Assembly (NCBI RefSeq): GCF_050633125.1
Contig: NZ_JBOEFX010000021.1
Span: forward strand, 186,001-250,000
Reading direction: 5' to 3'
From: Lewinella sp050633125
GTDB taxonomy: Bacteria > Bacteroidota > Bacteroidia > Chitinophagales > Saprospiraceae
Length of the DNA: 64,000 bases
Below are positions 1 through 9,190 of this stretch, one piece after another (within the stretch, counting starts at the first letter, position 1; every line of letters begins with the position of its first letter). The notes below the pieces were generated by a model. The model worked only from the letters and a program-made list of their open reading frames with translations. It was not told where the DNA came from and did not search any database. Both the position numbers and the translations under genes were made by a program.

Positions 1-146
1 CAATGGTTACACAAAAACATGACAACCGTTCCTTTGTCAGTTGCAATGTCTTGTAGACTAAGGGTTTTTCCACTTACGGTATCAGGTAGGGTGAATTCAG
101 GAGCTTTTGTCCCGAGTGGGAGCATATTGGATTCCTTTAAGGCCAT
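1..146 (-). CDS. redoxin / thioredoxin-like AhpC-TSA family protein, N-terminal fragment
   Basis: The first 48 residues of a protein that runs off the window edge. The visible part contains LPLGTKAPEFTLPDTVSG, a beta strand VVMFLCNH, and is cut just where the active-site Cys of the usual CNHCP motif would follow. This matches the small cytosolic redoxin family common in Bacteroidota (thioredoxin-like, AhpC/TSA fold), expected to take part in thiol redox chemistry. The start is the ATG at 144-146; a good -7 promoter element lies 20 bases upstream. The catalytic residues are not visible, so only the family is assigned. Confidence 0.75.
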   Translation of the reverse strand, partial: MALKESNMLPLGTKAPEFTLPDTVSGKTLSLQDIATDKGTVVMFLCNH

Positions 147-165
147 GAGCTGTTATTCTTTTTTG

Positions 166-173
166 CAAAAGTA
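166..173 (-). promoter_or_regulatory. Bacteroidota -7 element for the redoxin gene
   Basis: On the minus strand the sequence reads TActTTTG, a perfect TAnnTTTG, 20 bases before the redoxin ATG. No TTG is found at the preferred -33 distance, so only half of the promoter is convincing. The rest of the stretch between 174 and 434 holds nothing I recognise. Confidence 0.5.
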
Positions 174-434
174 AGAGCTTGTCGGGAAATTTTATTTGGT
201 GGGAAACAAAAATCCTGAATTAGAGGGAAGAAAATGGTTAATGCTTCCTTATTTTCAAGGATTTACGAACCTGTCGTCGAAATGAAACCCTTACTTAGCC
301 CGCTAAGCTCGGCTTTAATTTCTTAGTCAGAACCGTAATTCGTTGAAAATCAGTTCGCAAAATCCCCCAACAAGCTCTAAAGTTATTCAACATCTTTCCG
401 GGCTTAAGTGTTGAGAGAATAAATAGAACAAGTT

Positions 435-674
435 ATGTGGACAGAACAAGATAACGAGCTGCGGGCAACATTCAAATTCAAAAACTTTACCCAGGCTTTC
501 GCCTTTATGACAGAAGTAGCTTTTGTAGCAGAGGCACAACAGCATCACCCCAATTGGTCGAACGTTTACAATACGGTTAGCTTTCGTCTGAATACACACG
601 ATGCGGGTAATACCGTTACCGAAAAAGACCGCAAGCTAGCCGCGGCTATTGATGAGATTGCGGTGAGGCATTAA
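435..674 (+). CDS. 4a-hydroxytetrahydrobiopterin dehydratase (pterin-4-alpha-carbinolamine dehydratase)
   Basis: A 79-residue protein matching the PCD/DCoH family over its whole length. It shows the active-site signature HHPNW (His37, His38, Pro39), then VYNTV and THDAG (His55, Asp56), and ends with the usual LAAAIDEIA helix. The enzyme dehydrates 4a-hydroxytetrahydrobiopterin made by aromatic amino acid hydroxylases, so that the cofactor can be recycled. It is slightly shorter at the N-terminus than many homologues (about 95 residues), but the core is complete. Its last 29 bases overlap the convergent downstream gene. No hydroxylase gene is seen nearby. Confidence 0.9.
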   Translation: MWTEQDNELRATFKFKNFTQAFAFMTEVAFVAEAQQHHPNWSNVYNTVSFRLNTHDAGNTVTEKDRKLAAAIDEIAVRH

Positions 675-1083
675 TGTAATGTGACTGGATAAACTTAAAT
701 ATCCTAAAGCTATTCAAATCCGTTGTAAAGATAATTTCGCCTTGATTGTTTTTGACAAATAGATCGTCTGCCTCGAATCCAAACTCGATGCTTAACTCAT
801 AGGTCTTTTGATTATTTTCGTCAAGTAGTTCAAGAGAATATTTATCAACAAGAGTCTTTTCAAAATCAATCTCAACTTTAGTTTTCAAAAGATTGTCTCG
901 AAAAGACATACTCGTTGATGTCAACCTGACTATTTGCATAGTTACAACTTGTCCAAGGCAATAGATGCCAAACAAAACAACCATTAATTTACTACTAACA
1001 ACCTCCGCAGAAACCCATAATCCGAAAGCAATGGCTAGAAGATAGAGTGGAATTGGATTTCCAAAAATTTTAGTTTCGTTCAT
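646..1083 (-). CDS. small membrane protein of unknown function
   Basis: A 145-residue protein with two hydrophobic segments near the N-terminus (about residues 10-27 and 31-52), followed by a soluble, beta-rich domain of about 90 residues rich in acidic and aromatic positions. I do not recognise the family. It is the last gene of a minus-strand run with the M48 protease (34 bases upstream) and the M90-like gene, so the three may be co-transcribed. Its 3' end overlaps the 3' end of the pterin dehydratase gene by 29 bases in convergent orientation. Confidence 0.6.
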   Translation of the reverse strand: MNETKIFGNPIPLYLLAIAFGLWVSAEVVSSKLMVVLFGIYCLGQVVTMQIVRLTSTSMSFRDNLLKTKVEIDFEKTLVDKYSLELLDENNQKTYELSIEFGFEADDLFVKNNQGEIIFTTDLNSFRIFKFIQSHYINASPQSHQ

Positions 1084-1117
1084 TGCAGCCGGTTTTCATC
1101 CACCCCACCTCTAAAAT

Positions 1118-2623
1118 CTACCGTTGTCCCTGCCCGTCAGGCGTGGCTACCGTCTTGATGAGCGTTCCTTTCTTCAGGCGAGTCGTAAGCTCCATGCCGT
1201 TGAGGATAGCCAATTCATCTAAGCGGTCGCTGGGTTGGCGGTAAGCAGAAAAAGCCTCGCGCAGTGTCATATCACGACTGAGGGTTTCGATTTTGATACG
1301 TTCTGCCTGGCGGTTCAGTTTGTCGGGGTCGCTAAGGCTGCCAAAGCTCGTCATCGTCGATAGCATGCGGCCCCGGTAGGAAGCAAAATCCTGTTCGGTA
1401 GACAGGCCTAGGAAATGGTAAATGTATTCACCATACTGGATATAGTAAGAGACGGTTTTCAAAACCTGCTGAACGGTTTGTCCATTGGCATCTTGGCCTT
1501 CCTGCACCAAGTCTGCGTACACTTCCAGCGCGGAAAGGCCGTTGACGGTGCGGCGTTGGCTGCCCGTTGTTTGCAGCTGGTATTTTTCGGCAGTAGCCTG
1601 AGCCGCAGCTTCTAGTGAAGCCCCTTGGCCCAGTTGTAGCATCATGACTGCTTTACCGTCTTCGGGTGCCATTTGTACTTGCTGTGGGGTATTGGCCGTC
1701 TGCCAGCCACTGGGGATGGCATACTGGAATTTTAACTCAGGATGATAGAAGTTGTTGTTCTCCACAAAACCCTGACGAGGATCTTCGCCGTACATCAGTC
1801 CGTCGATCATACGCAAGTACGAGTCGCGGCCTACTTCGTAAGGGCCACCGTCATTGCGCCGTTGCCACTGATCGGCAAGCTGCCCCACTTTTACGTTGCG
1901 GTCAGCGGGGTCGGGGTGGGTAGACATAAAGGTAGGCAGGCGTCCTTCTGGGCCACCACTCAGGCGATCGAGGGTAGCAAAAAAGCCGGCCATTTGGTGG
2001 GCATCGTAGCCAATTTCAGAAGAGTATTCAACCCCTAGCTTATCGGATTCGCTTTCTGCATCCCGGCCATATTTAAGTAACATAAGCTGCATGGCCTGGC
2101 TGGCTTCATTGCCAAATTGGGCAAACTCAGGAGAGAGAATCATCCCGGCAATTAAGCCCACTTGCGCCAAAATACTACGGCTGTACTGGCGGGCGGAGTG
2201 CCGTGCCGTAACGTGGCCGATTTCGTGCCCTAGCACCCCGGCAAACTGTGCTTCGTTGTTGAAGTGCGCCATGATGCCGCGGGTAAAGTAAACGTAGCCC
2301 CCTGGCAAAGCAAAGGCGTTAACTACAGGAGAATCCAATAGTTTGAATTCAAATTTAAGGTCAGACCGGTGAGAAACAGCCGCCATTTCCTGCCCTTTGG
2401 CATTGAGAAACTGTTGCATTTCGTCATTTTGGTACAAACCAAACTCCGCCACAATAGCCGGATCGTTTTGGTCTCCCATGGCTTGCTCTTGCCCGGCAGA
2501 CATCAGCATGAGTTGATTCTTGCCAGTAACAGGGTTACGCGAACAACTGTCCCAAGAGAAGGAGAACATCAGCACGAAAGCGGTGAGTAGAAGGCTGCGG
2601 TAAGGTAAGTTGTGGTGTATCAT
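1118..2623 (-). CDS. M48-family zinc metalloprotease, lipoprotein, BepA/LoiP-like
   Basis: A 501-residue peptidase. The N-terminus is a lipoprotein-type signal with Cys27, followed by the typical start of mature M48 lipoproteins, SRNPVTGKNQLML. The zinc motif HEIGH lies at residues 133-137, and the third metal ligand is supplied by the ESESD region near residues 190-194. After the roughly 270-residue peptidase domain comes a beta-rich region and then a C-terminal stretch (about 440-501) with a LysM-like look. BepA-type enzymes sit in the periplasm or at the outer membrane and degrade or help assemble outer-membrane proteins; that role here is inferred. The imperfect lipobox (WDSC) makes lipidation less certain than the protease call. 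Confidence 0.9.
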   Translation of the reverse strand: MIHHNLPYRSLLLTAFVLMFSFSWDSCSRNPVTGKNQLMLMSAGQEQAMGDQNDPAIVAEFGLYQNDEMQQFLNAKGQEMAAVSHRSDLKFEFKLLDSPVVNAFALPGGYVYFTRGIMAHFNNEAQFAGVLGHEIGHVTARHSARQYSRSILAQVGLIAGMILSPEFAQFGNEASQAMQLMLLKYGRDAESESDKLGVEYSSEIGYDAHQMAGFFATLDRLSGGPEGRLPTFMSTHPDPADRNVKVGQLADQWQRRNDGGPYEVGRDSYLRMIDGLMYGEDPRQGFVENNNFYHPELKFQYAIPSGWQTANTPQQVQMAPEDGKAVMMLQLGQGASLEAAAQATAEKYQLQTTGSQRRTVNGLSALEVYADLVQEGQDANGQTVQQVLKTVSYYIQYGEYIYHFLGLSTEQDFASYRGRMLSTMTSFGSLSDPDKLNRQAERIKIETLSRDMTLREAFSAYRQPSDRLDELAILNGMELTTRLKKGTLIKTVATPDGQGQR

Positions 2624-2682
2624 GGCTAAGAGAATTTTTTTATTAAAAATAGGGAAGGGTTACTTGTTTTTTAGATGCACGT

Positions 2683-3501
2683 TTAGACTACAGAAGTTTT
2701 AAAAACCAAGTTAAGAGCACGATCAAGCTCCGGCAATTTCTGCTTAAATTGCTGAGGATAGATAAAGTAAAAGGCAATGCCCATAGCAGTCAGATCCAGT
2801 TCGGGAAGGCCAATCCAGCGCTCTAGCGCTTCTTGAGAAAAACCACTGATGCCTTGCAAATCCTCCCAGCTTACCGATGACCAATCTCCATAATCATAAG
2901 CAGGATAAGTGTTTTGGAAGATACGAGCATATTCGTACCAAGCCGGGTTGAGGTACTGTTTGGCATCTACAAAACCGCGCAACACATGCTCCAGACAAAA
3001 CATAACCACGCCGTCCGGTTCGTAGATTTCCGAAATATGGAAATGCTCTTGGTACTGAGGCGAAGGAAACGGGTGAGGATAAATGATGATGTTCTCAAAA
3101 TTCGTAAACAAAAACTCCTCCTGCCCAAAGGTCATCGTCACTGGCACACTCGCAATGATCACTTTTACATCCAAGGGAATAGATTCCAGTACCTGCGGTT
3201 TATAATCAGAGCCTTCGTTGAAAAGAAACACCCGCCGCCGAAACTCCCGTTGCTCCTGTTCCGATAATTGCTGGTAAAACGGTGATTTTTCCGACAAAAA
3301 CTGCGCCATCTCCGTAGGCAGATCAGGCGGGCTACGCTGCCACCACCACCAGTTGATCTGGGGCGCAAGCACATAGAACGAGACCAGTATCACCACCATG
3401 GCGATCATGAGCAAAGACCAACTGGTATCCACCTCTATAGTGAGGTAAATGCCGAGGCCGAGCAGCAAAATAAAAGGTATGGCCAATCTAAAAGCGGGCA
3501 T
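2683..3501 (-). CDS. MtfA/M90-like membrane-anchored protein with degenerate zinc site
   Basis: A 272-residue protein with two N-terminal hydrophobic segments (about 5-22 and 29-47) and then a domain that follows the MtfA (M90, zinc-dependent peptidase) pattern: IIASVPVTMTFG, then FENIIIYPHPF, then GVVMFCLEHVLRGF. Where family members carry HEFAH, this protein has YEYAR (residues 189-193): the catalytic Glu and the Ala are kept but both zinc-binding His are lost. It is therefore probably not an active peptidase of the usual kind. It precedes the M48 protease in the same direction (59 bases apart). MtfA regulates the Mlc repressor in Escherichia coli; that role cannot be transferred here. The family call rests on motif spacing alone. 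Confidence 0.7.
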   Translation of the reverse strand: MPAFRLAIPFILLLGLGIYLTIEVDTSWSLLMIAMVVILVSFYVLAPQINWWWWQRSPPDLPTEMAQFLSEKSPFYQQLSEQEQREFRRRVFLFNEGSDYKPQVLESIPLDVKVIIASVPVTMTFGQEEFLFTNFENIIIYPHPFPSPQYQEHFHISEIYEPDGVVMFCLEHVLRGFVDAKQYLNPAWYEYARIFQNTYPAYDYGDWSSVSWEDLQGISGFSQEALERWIGLPELDLTAMGIAFYFIYPQQFKQKLPELDRALNLVFKTSVV

Positions 3502-3634
3502 GTTGTTTATTTTTCTCTAAATGTACGGCAAGATTTTGACGGGAATAAGTTTTTCCGTCACTAAGAGGAGAGGAAAAGGCTTTACCTACTTCAATTTTTT
3601 TGTTTTAAGTATTTCCTACTGAGTCTTATTTGCC

Positions 3635-3662
3635 TTGTTTTTATTTGGAACTATTACTTTTG
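3635..3662 (+). promoter_or_regulatory. Bacteroidota-type promoter, TTG-N17-TAnnTTTG
   Basis: TTG at 3635-3637, a 17-base spacer, and TActTTTG at 3655-3662 match the consensus of the primary sigma factor in Bacteroidota. It points toward the permease gene at 3821 and would give a leader of about 150 bases. The rest of the 3502-3820 gap shows no gene. Confidence 0.5.
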
Positions 3663-3820
3663 CGTTCTTTCTGCTATAAGAAAAAGTAGCGGCGTGACGC
3701 ACCGCCCTAATGTTTTCTTCGCAGCTTGCTCAACTATTCTATTTGGCTGCCGTTTTTTTTCGTATCATGGTGATTAAAGCGGAGCCAAATCTTGGCCTAA
3801 CAACGAGACCTTACTCATAA

Positions 3821-6031
3821 ATGAAAAAACTTGAACGCCGATTATCCTTATCCTACGTAGTAGCTATTGGAATAGGGGGGATGCTAGGAAGTGGCATTTT
3901 TGTTTTGCCTGGAATTGCGGCGGCCAAAACGGGCCCCTCTATCTGGTTGGCTTACTTATTGGCAGGTATTTGTGTTTTACCTGCAGCTTTATCCAAGTCG
4001 GAGCTCGCAACGGCGATGCCTACTTCTGGTGGTACCTATGTGTATATCGAACGTGCCTTCGGCCCGGTGATGGGCACCATTTCCGGTATTGGTCTTTGGT
4101 TGTCGTTGTTGCTTAAAAGCTCTTTTGCACTTGTAGGGTTTGGCGCCTATCTGGCTGTGCTGGCCCAAGTACCGCTAAAATCGGTCGCTTTAATTAGCTT
4201 GGTACTCATTCTTTGCCTCAATGTTCTGGGCGTCAAAAAGGTGGGCAAAGCCCAGCTCGTCATCGTTAGTGTTAGTATTATAGGCTTGATAGCACTGATT
4301 TTTGGAGGAGTAATTTCTGTACAACCAACAAATCTACAGCCTGCCTTTTTAAATGGGAATATGGGCTTATATGCAGCCACGGCATTTGTCTTTGTCTCTT
4401 ACGCTGGTGTCACTAAAGTTGCAGCAATTGCAGAAGAGATAAAAAACCCTGGGCGTAACCTTCCTATAGCGATGTTGCTTTCATTGGTGATCGTTACTTC
4501 ACTGTATACGTTGGTAAGTTTCGCGATGGTAGGGAATATTCCTATCGAGGAATTTAGCACTGATTTGCACCCCGTTTATACCCTTGCAGATAAGGTAATG
4601 GGACACTGGGCCGGCATTGCTGCTGCCGTTTTGGGGGTGATTACGCTGATCTCTATGGCCAATAGTGGCGTACTTGCGGCTTCCCGTTTCCCTTTTGCTA
4701 TGAGCCGCGACCGGTTGGCACCGGAGCTACTAGGCAAAGTACACCAAAAGTACTTGACCCCAATCCTGGCAATTGTCCTTACTTGTGGAATGATGGCATT
4801 GGTTATTATCTTTTTGGAAGTAGAGAAAATTGCCAAACTAGCCAGTGCCTTCAAGGTGATGATGTTTATTTTGGTGAATTTTTGCGTCATTGTTTTACGA
4901 GAAACATCGGTAGCTTGGTATCAACCTAAATTCCGATCTCCTTTATACCCATGGATGCAGATCTTCGGAATTCTTTCCGGTATGGGATTACTCTATGTTT
5001 TGGGTATGTCGGCACTTCTGGGCGCAGTTGTTATCATTACTGCTGGGTTAATTACCTTTTACCTTTACGGAAAATCGAGAGTACAACGGAGTGGTGTACT
5101 AAAGGTTTATGGCCATCGCCCGGCAGCATTTTTGCTTTATCGCCGCCGGCAAAATGCTCCCAAAGCTGCCGGACAACATGCCCTGGATACTGGGCAAGAA
5201 AACGCAGCTAACCTTGATGGTGCACTCGCCACGAATGTCCGTACCGTTACACCGCTTTTTGGTGCCGAACGTTCGGCTGAAATGCTGGTGGAAATGTCCG
5301 CAGCACTTGCCCAGGGGAATAAGGTTCAGGTCGTTCATTTACGTGAAGTGCCCGACCAGACTCGCTTGGCAGATGTCTTGGATGATGACCCCAAAGTGAA
5401 TGCCCTCAACCGCCGGATTGGTGTCATGGCAAGAGAGCAGTCTATTGACGTTGATTTTGATGCTGCGGTCACGCACGATTTGGTACAAACCATTCAGGAT
5501 ATTAGTGAGCAGACCCATTGCCGTTGGTTGGTCGCTGGTTGGAATGGCCGCCAAACAGCCAATAGTATTTTTGTGCGTAACCCTATGGGCTGGCTACTTA
5601 CCCATATCGACAGTAATTTTGCCCTTTTCCTTGATAATGGCGTCCGCTATATCCGCCGCATCGTAGTGGCTATTCGCCCCGGTCGGCAGAATCCAGAATT
5701 TATTCAGGCTTGTGACCGGATCGCGCAGTTTTATGGTGCTGAATTAACGCTAATGAGGGTTACTATGCCCAAAGCGACCAAAGAAGAATTGCAAGAACTA
5801 GAAGCCCAATCTCAAGCTTTGCTAAGTTCCTGTGCCTCTCCTGCGAAACTTCGAGTAGAAGTATCGGCAGACCCTGTACAGGCGCTATCTGAAGCTTCTG
5901 CTGAATACGACTTACTCATCATCGGTACGCCAGCTAAAGAAAATTGGTTAGATGTACTAGTAGGCGTAAACAAGGATCGTTTTGCAAAAAATGCCGCTTG
6001 TTCGGTACTGAGATTGACATTTAAGAAGTAA
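3821..6031 (+). CDS. APC-family amino acid permease fused to C-terminal universal-stress (UspA) domains
   Basis: A 736-residue inner-membrane transporter. Residues 1 to about 420 are the APC superfamily core, with the hallmark first helix GIGGMLGSGIFVLPG and the second conserved stretch PTSGGTYVYIERAFGP; about 12 membrane segments are visible. After a basic linker, residues from about 465 to the end are soluble and read as two universal-stress-like Rossmann domains, the second with DLLIIGTPAKENW near the C-terminus. Such fusions are known in the family, where the cytosolic domains are thought to regulate uptake through nucleotide binding. The amino-acid substrate cannot be told from sequence. 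The gene stands alone behind a good promoter and may be followed by the two small genes at 6058 and 6813. Confidence 0.88.
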   Translation: MKKLERRLSLSYVVAIGIGGMLGSGIFVLPGIAAAKTGPSIWLAYLLAGICVLPAALSKSELATAMPTSGGTYVYIERAFGPVMGTISGIGLWLSLLLKSSFALVGFGAYLAVLAQVPLKSVALISLVLILCLNVLGVKKVGKAQLVIVSVSIIGLIALIFGGVISVQPTNLQPAFLNGNMGLYAATAFVFVSYAGVTKVAAIAEEIKNPGRNLPIAMLLSLVIVTSLYTLVSFAMVGNIPIEEFSTDLHPVYTLADKVMGHWAGIAAAVLGVITLISMANSGVLAASRFPFAMSRDRLAPELLGKVHQKYLTPILAIVLTCGMMALVIIFLEVEKIAKLASAFKVMMFILVNFCVIVLRETSVAWYQPKFRSPLYPWMQIFGILSGMGLLYVLGMSALLGAVVIITAGLITFYLYGKSRVQRSGVLKVYGHRPAAFLLYRRRQNAPKAAGQHALDTGQENAANLDGALATNVRTVTPLFGAERSAEMLVEMSAALAQGNKVQVVHLREVPDQTRLADVLDDDPKVNALNRRIGVMAREQSIDVDFDAAVTHDLVQTIQDISEQTHCRWLVAGWNGRQTANSIFVRNPMGWLLTHIDSNFALFLDNGVRYIRRIVVAIRPGRQNPEFIQACDRIAQFYGAELTLMRVTMPKATKEELQELEAQSQALLSSCASPAKLRVEVSADPVQALSEASAEYDLLIIGTPAKENWLDVLVGVNKDRFAKNAACSVLRLTFKK

Positions 6032-6057
6032 AAGATACGTTTTCAAAACGCGCTACA

Positions 6058-6810
6058 ATGAAACCCCTGACACTTATTGCTAATGTTTTCATGCTCTTAT
6101 TTCTGGGTTTTGCCAACCCTCTTTTAGGGCAAAATATCCCCGTTGAAATCTATATAGCCCCTGAGGCTTCTACGTTAAGACTCAATGGTGAGACTTATGA
6201 AGGCATCACTTACCTCGAGTTAGAATTACCAGAGAAGGAATACATTATTGAAGTTTCCAACCCCAAGTTCGAGCTATTTATAGATACTATTCAGGTTAAG
6301 GCTAATAGAAGGAATGTCTTTAAATTTGGTTTGGTTAAGCAAAGCCAGCGCTATAAAGACTATAAGGTTGTTTACGATGAATATCGGGCTTCTAGGTTAA
6401 AAACAATTATCTATAATACGGTTTTCCCGGTAGTGAATGGCGTAGCATTGTGGTATGTTATTGACGGCGGCGCAATGAATAAAATTGACGAAATTGAAGG
6501 GAATTTGACTACCGTAAGAGGATTGTATGCCAATGCGATTAATGCAAATGAAGGAGCTATGTATGCTGCGCAATACAATGCCTTAGCGGAAGATCACGAA
6601 AATAGAAAAAAGCAACTTTATAACAAAAGGATGATCGGTATTCCGCTGGTCATTGGCTCCTCGTATTTTACTTACAGGCTGCTCCGGAAGATCAATAAAA
6701 CTCAATTGGAGAAACCGATATTTTCCCCTGAGAGTTCTTTAACGATTCACTCTTTGGATATTGTTCCTGCCTACAGCGGCTTCGCTTTGAATATCAAGTT
6801 TAACTTCTAA
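6058..6810 (+). CDS. secreted or envelope protein of unknown function
   Basis: A 250-residue protein with a signal peptide (residues 1 to about 24, ending GQN). A short beta-rich domain follows (about 25-95), with TLRLNGETYEG and YIIEVSNPKFE, which looks like a PEGA-type beta sandwich though I cannot confirm it. The middle holds a hydrophobic segment (about 121-137) and a helical, Asn-rich stretch; a further hydrophobic segment lies near 195-210. The gene begins 26 bases after the permease stop and runs two bases before the next lipoprotein gene, so it is probably co-transcribed with that gene. No function is assigned. Confidence 0.65.
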   Translation: MKPLTLIANVFMLLFLGFANPLLGQNIPVEIYIAPEASTLRLNGETYEGITYLELELPEKEYIIEVSNPKFELFIDTIQVKANRRNVFKFGLVKQSQRYKDYKVVYDEYRASRLKTIIYNTVFPVVNGVALWYVIDGGAMNKIDEIEGNLTTVRGLYANAINANEGAMYAAQYNALAEDHENRKKQLYNKRMIGIPLVIGSSYFTYRLLRKINKTQLEKPIFSPESSLTIHSLDIVPAYSGFALNIKFNF

Positions 6811-6812
6811 TC

Positions 6813-7181
6813 ATGTATAGAATTATTCTATTTTTTGGGGCTTCGGTTCTACTTTCTTCCTGTGTAGATGATGTCATCGCATTGCCGGAAAATCAATTAC
6901 TTGACGAAGAGTTTGATATAATAACCATCCTGAGCACTCCGTACGATGGAGTGGGAGAAGTAAGGGTTACTTACGCTATCAATTATGATTATACAGCGAA
7001 CCCTTCTATCAATGGTGTTGGTGTATTCAGAAATGGCGTACTCCTCCTCACGCTACCGCTTGAACGCACTAGTTTTGTGCAATCAGGGTTGGCTCCCAAC
7101 ATTACCGTTTGTTATTCTTTGGCGCTCACCAATGGGGAAGAATATTCTCGCAGGACGGAAGAAGTCTGTATTGATACCTAG
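6813..7181 (+). CDS. small lipoprotein of unknown function
   Basis: A 122-residue protein with a clear lipoprotein signal: hydrophobic stretch IILFFGASVLL followed by the lipobox SSC, giving Cys17. The mature part is beta-rich with one further Cys pair near the C-terminus, resembling a small fibronectin-III-like or immunoglobulin-like fold (YAINYDYTANPSINGVGVFRNG). It starts two bases after the preceding gene. Its stop codon TAG (7179-7181) overlaps the stop codon of truA on the other strand within one palindromic CTAG. I do not recognise the family. Confidence 0.65.
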   Translation: MYRIILFFGASVLLSSCVDDVIALPENQLLDEEFDIITILSTPYDGVGEVRVTYAINYDYTANPSINGVGVFRNGVLLLTLPLERTSFVQSGLAPNITVCYSLALTNGEEYSRRTEEVCIDT

Positions 7182-7924
7182 GCTTCCAAAAACGCATATC
7201 GAACTTCTGTCAGAAAAAGTCCTTCGGGGGCAATACTCAGGCTTTTGGGTAGATGCTCTTGCTTATCTAGTGCCTGGCGAACTTGTGCGATGGTTAATTT
7301 ACCTTCTCCTACGGAAATGGACATACCTACGATCAGGCGCACCATTCCTCGTAGAAAGCGATTCGCCGCAATATGGTAGACCCACTCTCCTTCATTGAAT
7401 TCCCATTCCGAGCGAAAAAGCTCACAGCGCATGGTTTTAGCATCGGAGCCTGTTTTACAGAAAGGAAGGAATTCATCGTACTTCAATAATAATGCTGCGG
7501 CCTCCTGCATCAATGCTTGGTCACAGTGTTTCGCTCGGTGAAGATGAAAAATGGTGTCTTGGCGAAAAGGATCTTTCTGCCAGGTCAGGTGGTATTGGTA
7601 GGCTCGATAATGCGCATCAAAGCGCGCATGCTGGTCATCGGCAACCGGAAAGATGCGCCGGATGGCAATATCCTTTGGCAGGAATTTGTTGAGCCGAGAC
7701 AAAAAACCTTTGGGAAACTCACCATCGAAATCAAAATGCGCAAAATACTCACTGGCATGAACACCGGTATCTGTTCGGCCACAGCCCATGATTTCCAGCC
7801 CAGGGGAACGTAAAATCAACGACAGTGCATGGGTGATCGTTTCCTGAACAGACACTTGTTTGGGCTGTACTTGCCAGCCGTGATAAGCTGCGCCATTATA
7901 GGCGAGTTCTATAAAATAACGCAT
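7178..7924 (-). CDS. truA: tRNA pseudouridine(38-40) synthase TruA
   Basis: A 248-residue protein of normal family length. It converts uridines 38-40 of the tRNA anticodon stem to pseudouridine in the cytosol. The catalytic motif GRTDTGVHA is present with the nucleophilic Asp52, preceded by the N-terminal AYNGAAYHGWQ motif (residues 8-18). The C-terminal region has the conserved FLRGMVRLIVG. It lies 3 bases after the S41 protease gene, so the two probably form one transcript. Its end is convergent with the small lipoprotein gene, sharing a CTAG. Confidence 0.97.
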   Translation of the reverse strand: MRYFIELAYNGAAYHGWQVQPKQVSVQETITHALSLILRSPGLEIMGCGRTDTGVHASEYFAHFDFDGEFPKGFLSRLNKFLPKDIAIRRIFPVADDQHARFDAHYRAYQYHLTWQKDPFRQDTIFHLHRAKHCDQALMQEAAALLLKYDEFLPFCKTGSDAKTMRCELFRSEWEFNEGEWVYHIAANRFLRGMVRLIVGMSISVGEGKLTIAQVRQALDKQEHLPKSLSIAPEGLFLTEVRYAFLEA

Positions 7925-7927
7925 GGT

Positions 7928-9115
7928 CTATTTTTCACTGATGGCTGCTGCCACTTTTTCTAAAATGACGGCCTTCCCTTTTTCAATAATCGCATCAATA
8001 CCTTTCAGTTCTTCTGCGGGACCTGTAGTCTGGTAAATGTCTGGTTCTATCCCTTTTTCAATATTATAACCATCTGGCAGGTAAGTACGAGTGGCGGAAA
8101 CACGAAACTTCCAGCCATTAGGCAGCTCAAAGGAAACAGGAACACCGCCGCCGCCGCCACTCTGGTCGCCAATAAGGGTAGCATTAGGCAACGTAGACAT
8201 ATAGGCCGAGAAAAAGTTGGTCGCAGAATAGCTGTGCCTGTTTATCAAGACCACAATAGGCTTGTCGAGCATCATTCCCGTACTGTCGGCTACGGCCCAT
8301 CGGCCCGGCCCGGCTTTCTTTTCTTTAGACGTTTCCTCTTCTTCCTCCTCTTTGTCTTCGTCGTCCTCTTCTTTCCCTTTTTTCTTTTTCTGCTTTGCTT
8401 TGGCTTCAGCAATTGCCTGGTAATCTTTCAAGGGTTTAAGGAAAACACTATCAGGAGTTGAAAATTCATCTGGGCCCGGCCCTGTTTTGTATTGCATAGT
8501 TCCGAAGTAGGTGCGCTCAGGAATGAATCGTTCCATCAACCGAAAAACGTTCCTCATGGAACCACCGCCATTTTCGCGGACATCAATAATTAGTCCTTTC
8601 GCGTTGGCAAAACGGTTGAGGACATAGTCGAGATTACCTTTTGAAAAACCAGCGCGGAAAGAACCATAATAGACATAACCAATAGAATCAGGCAGCCAAG
8701 TATTGATTAAAGCCCCAGAGGTTTGGTAATCAGTCTTCCAGTACTGTCGGTTGATAAATCCACGATTGAAATTGGCCGGATAATCGAGATACCAATCCGC
8801 ATTGCGGGAGCGGTCATTATTGACATAAAGGTTTACATGGCCATCTCTGAGCTCAAAAAGCATCGTAGAAAGTATGCTATACAGCGAGTCGTTACTGAGG
8901 CTATCATTGATCAGGGGGCGGTATAGCTGATCCAGAGAATCCCACTTGACTTGCTTTTCTGCAAAGAAAGAATAGTTCTCTTTTACGGTATTATAAAAAT
9001 AGTCGTAGTTGTTGCTTACCGTATTTGGTGGGTTTGATCCTACAATCCACTTTCCACAAGCCGTTAGTAAAAGGACAAAAAAGAGAAAGCTTATTGTTCG
9101 TGTTATATTATTCAT
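7928..9115 (-). CDS. S41-family (C-terminal processing-type) peptidase, lipoprotein
   Basis: I chose the ATG at 9113-9115 rather than the one at 9154 because it directly precedes a good lipoprotein signal (FLFFVLLLTAC). The protein has the tail-specific protease core: the LIIDVRENGGGSMRN loop and the catalytic-serine region VVLINRHSYSATNFFSA near the C-terminus, followed by DQSGGGGG. A highly charged insert of Lys, Glu and Asp (encoded at about 8318-8406) interrupts the domain, just before the catalytic region. Such enzymes act in the periplasm or at the outer membrane on unfolded or C-terminally exposed proteins; the substrate is unknown. No PDZ domain is evident. Confidence 0.85.
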   Translation of the reverse strand: MNNITRTISFLFFVLLLTACGKWIVGSNPPNTVSNNYDYFYNTVKENYSFFAEKQVKWDSLDQLYRPLINDSLSNDSLYSILSTMLFELRDGHVNLYVNNDRSRNADWYLDYPANFNRGFINRQYWKTDYQTSGALINTWLPDSIGYVYYGSFRAGFSKGNLDYVLNRFANAKGLIIDVRENGGGSMRNVFRLMERFIPERTYFGTMQYKTGPGPDEFSTPDSVFLKPLKDYQAIAEAKAKQKKKKGKEEDDEDKEEEEEETSKEKKAGPGRWAVADSTGMMLDKPIVVLINRHSYSATNFFSAYMSTLPNATLIGDQSGGGGGVPVSFELPNGWKFRVSATRTYLPDGYNIEKGIEPDIYQTTGPAEELKGIDAIIEKGKAVILEKVAAAISEK

Positions 9116-9190
9116 GCCTGGAATTTGATATGCTAAGTATTGCGCAAAAAACAAGTTGAACCGTCTCTGGATTTTCGTTACCTCCCGTTC

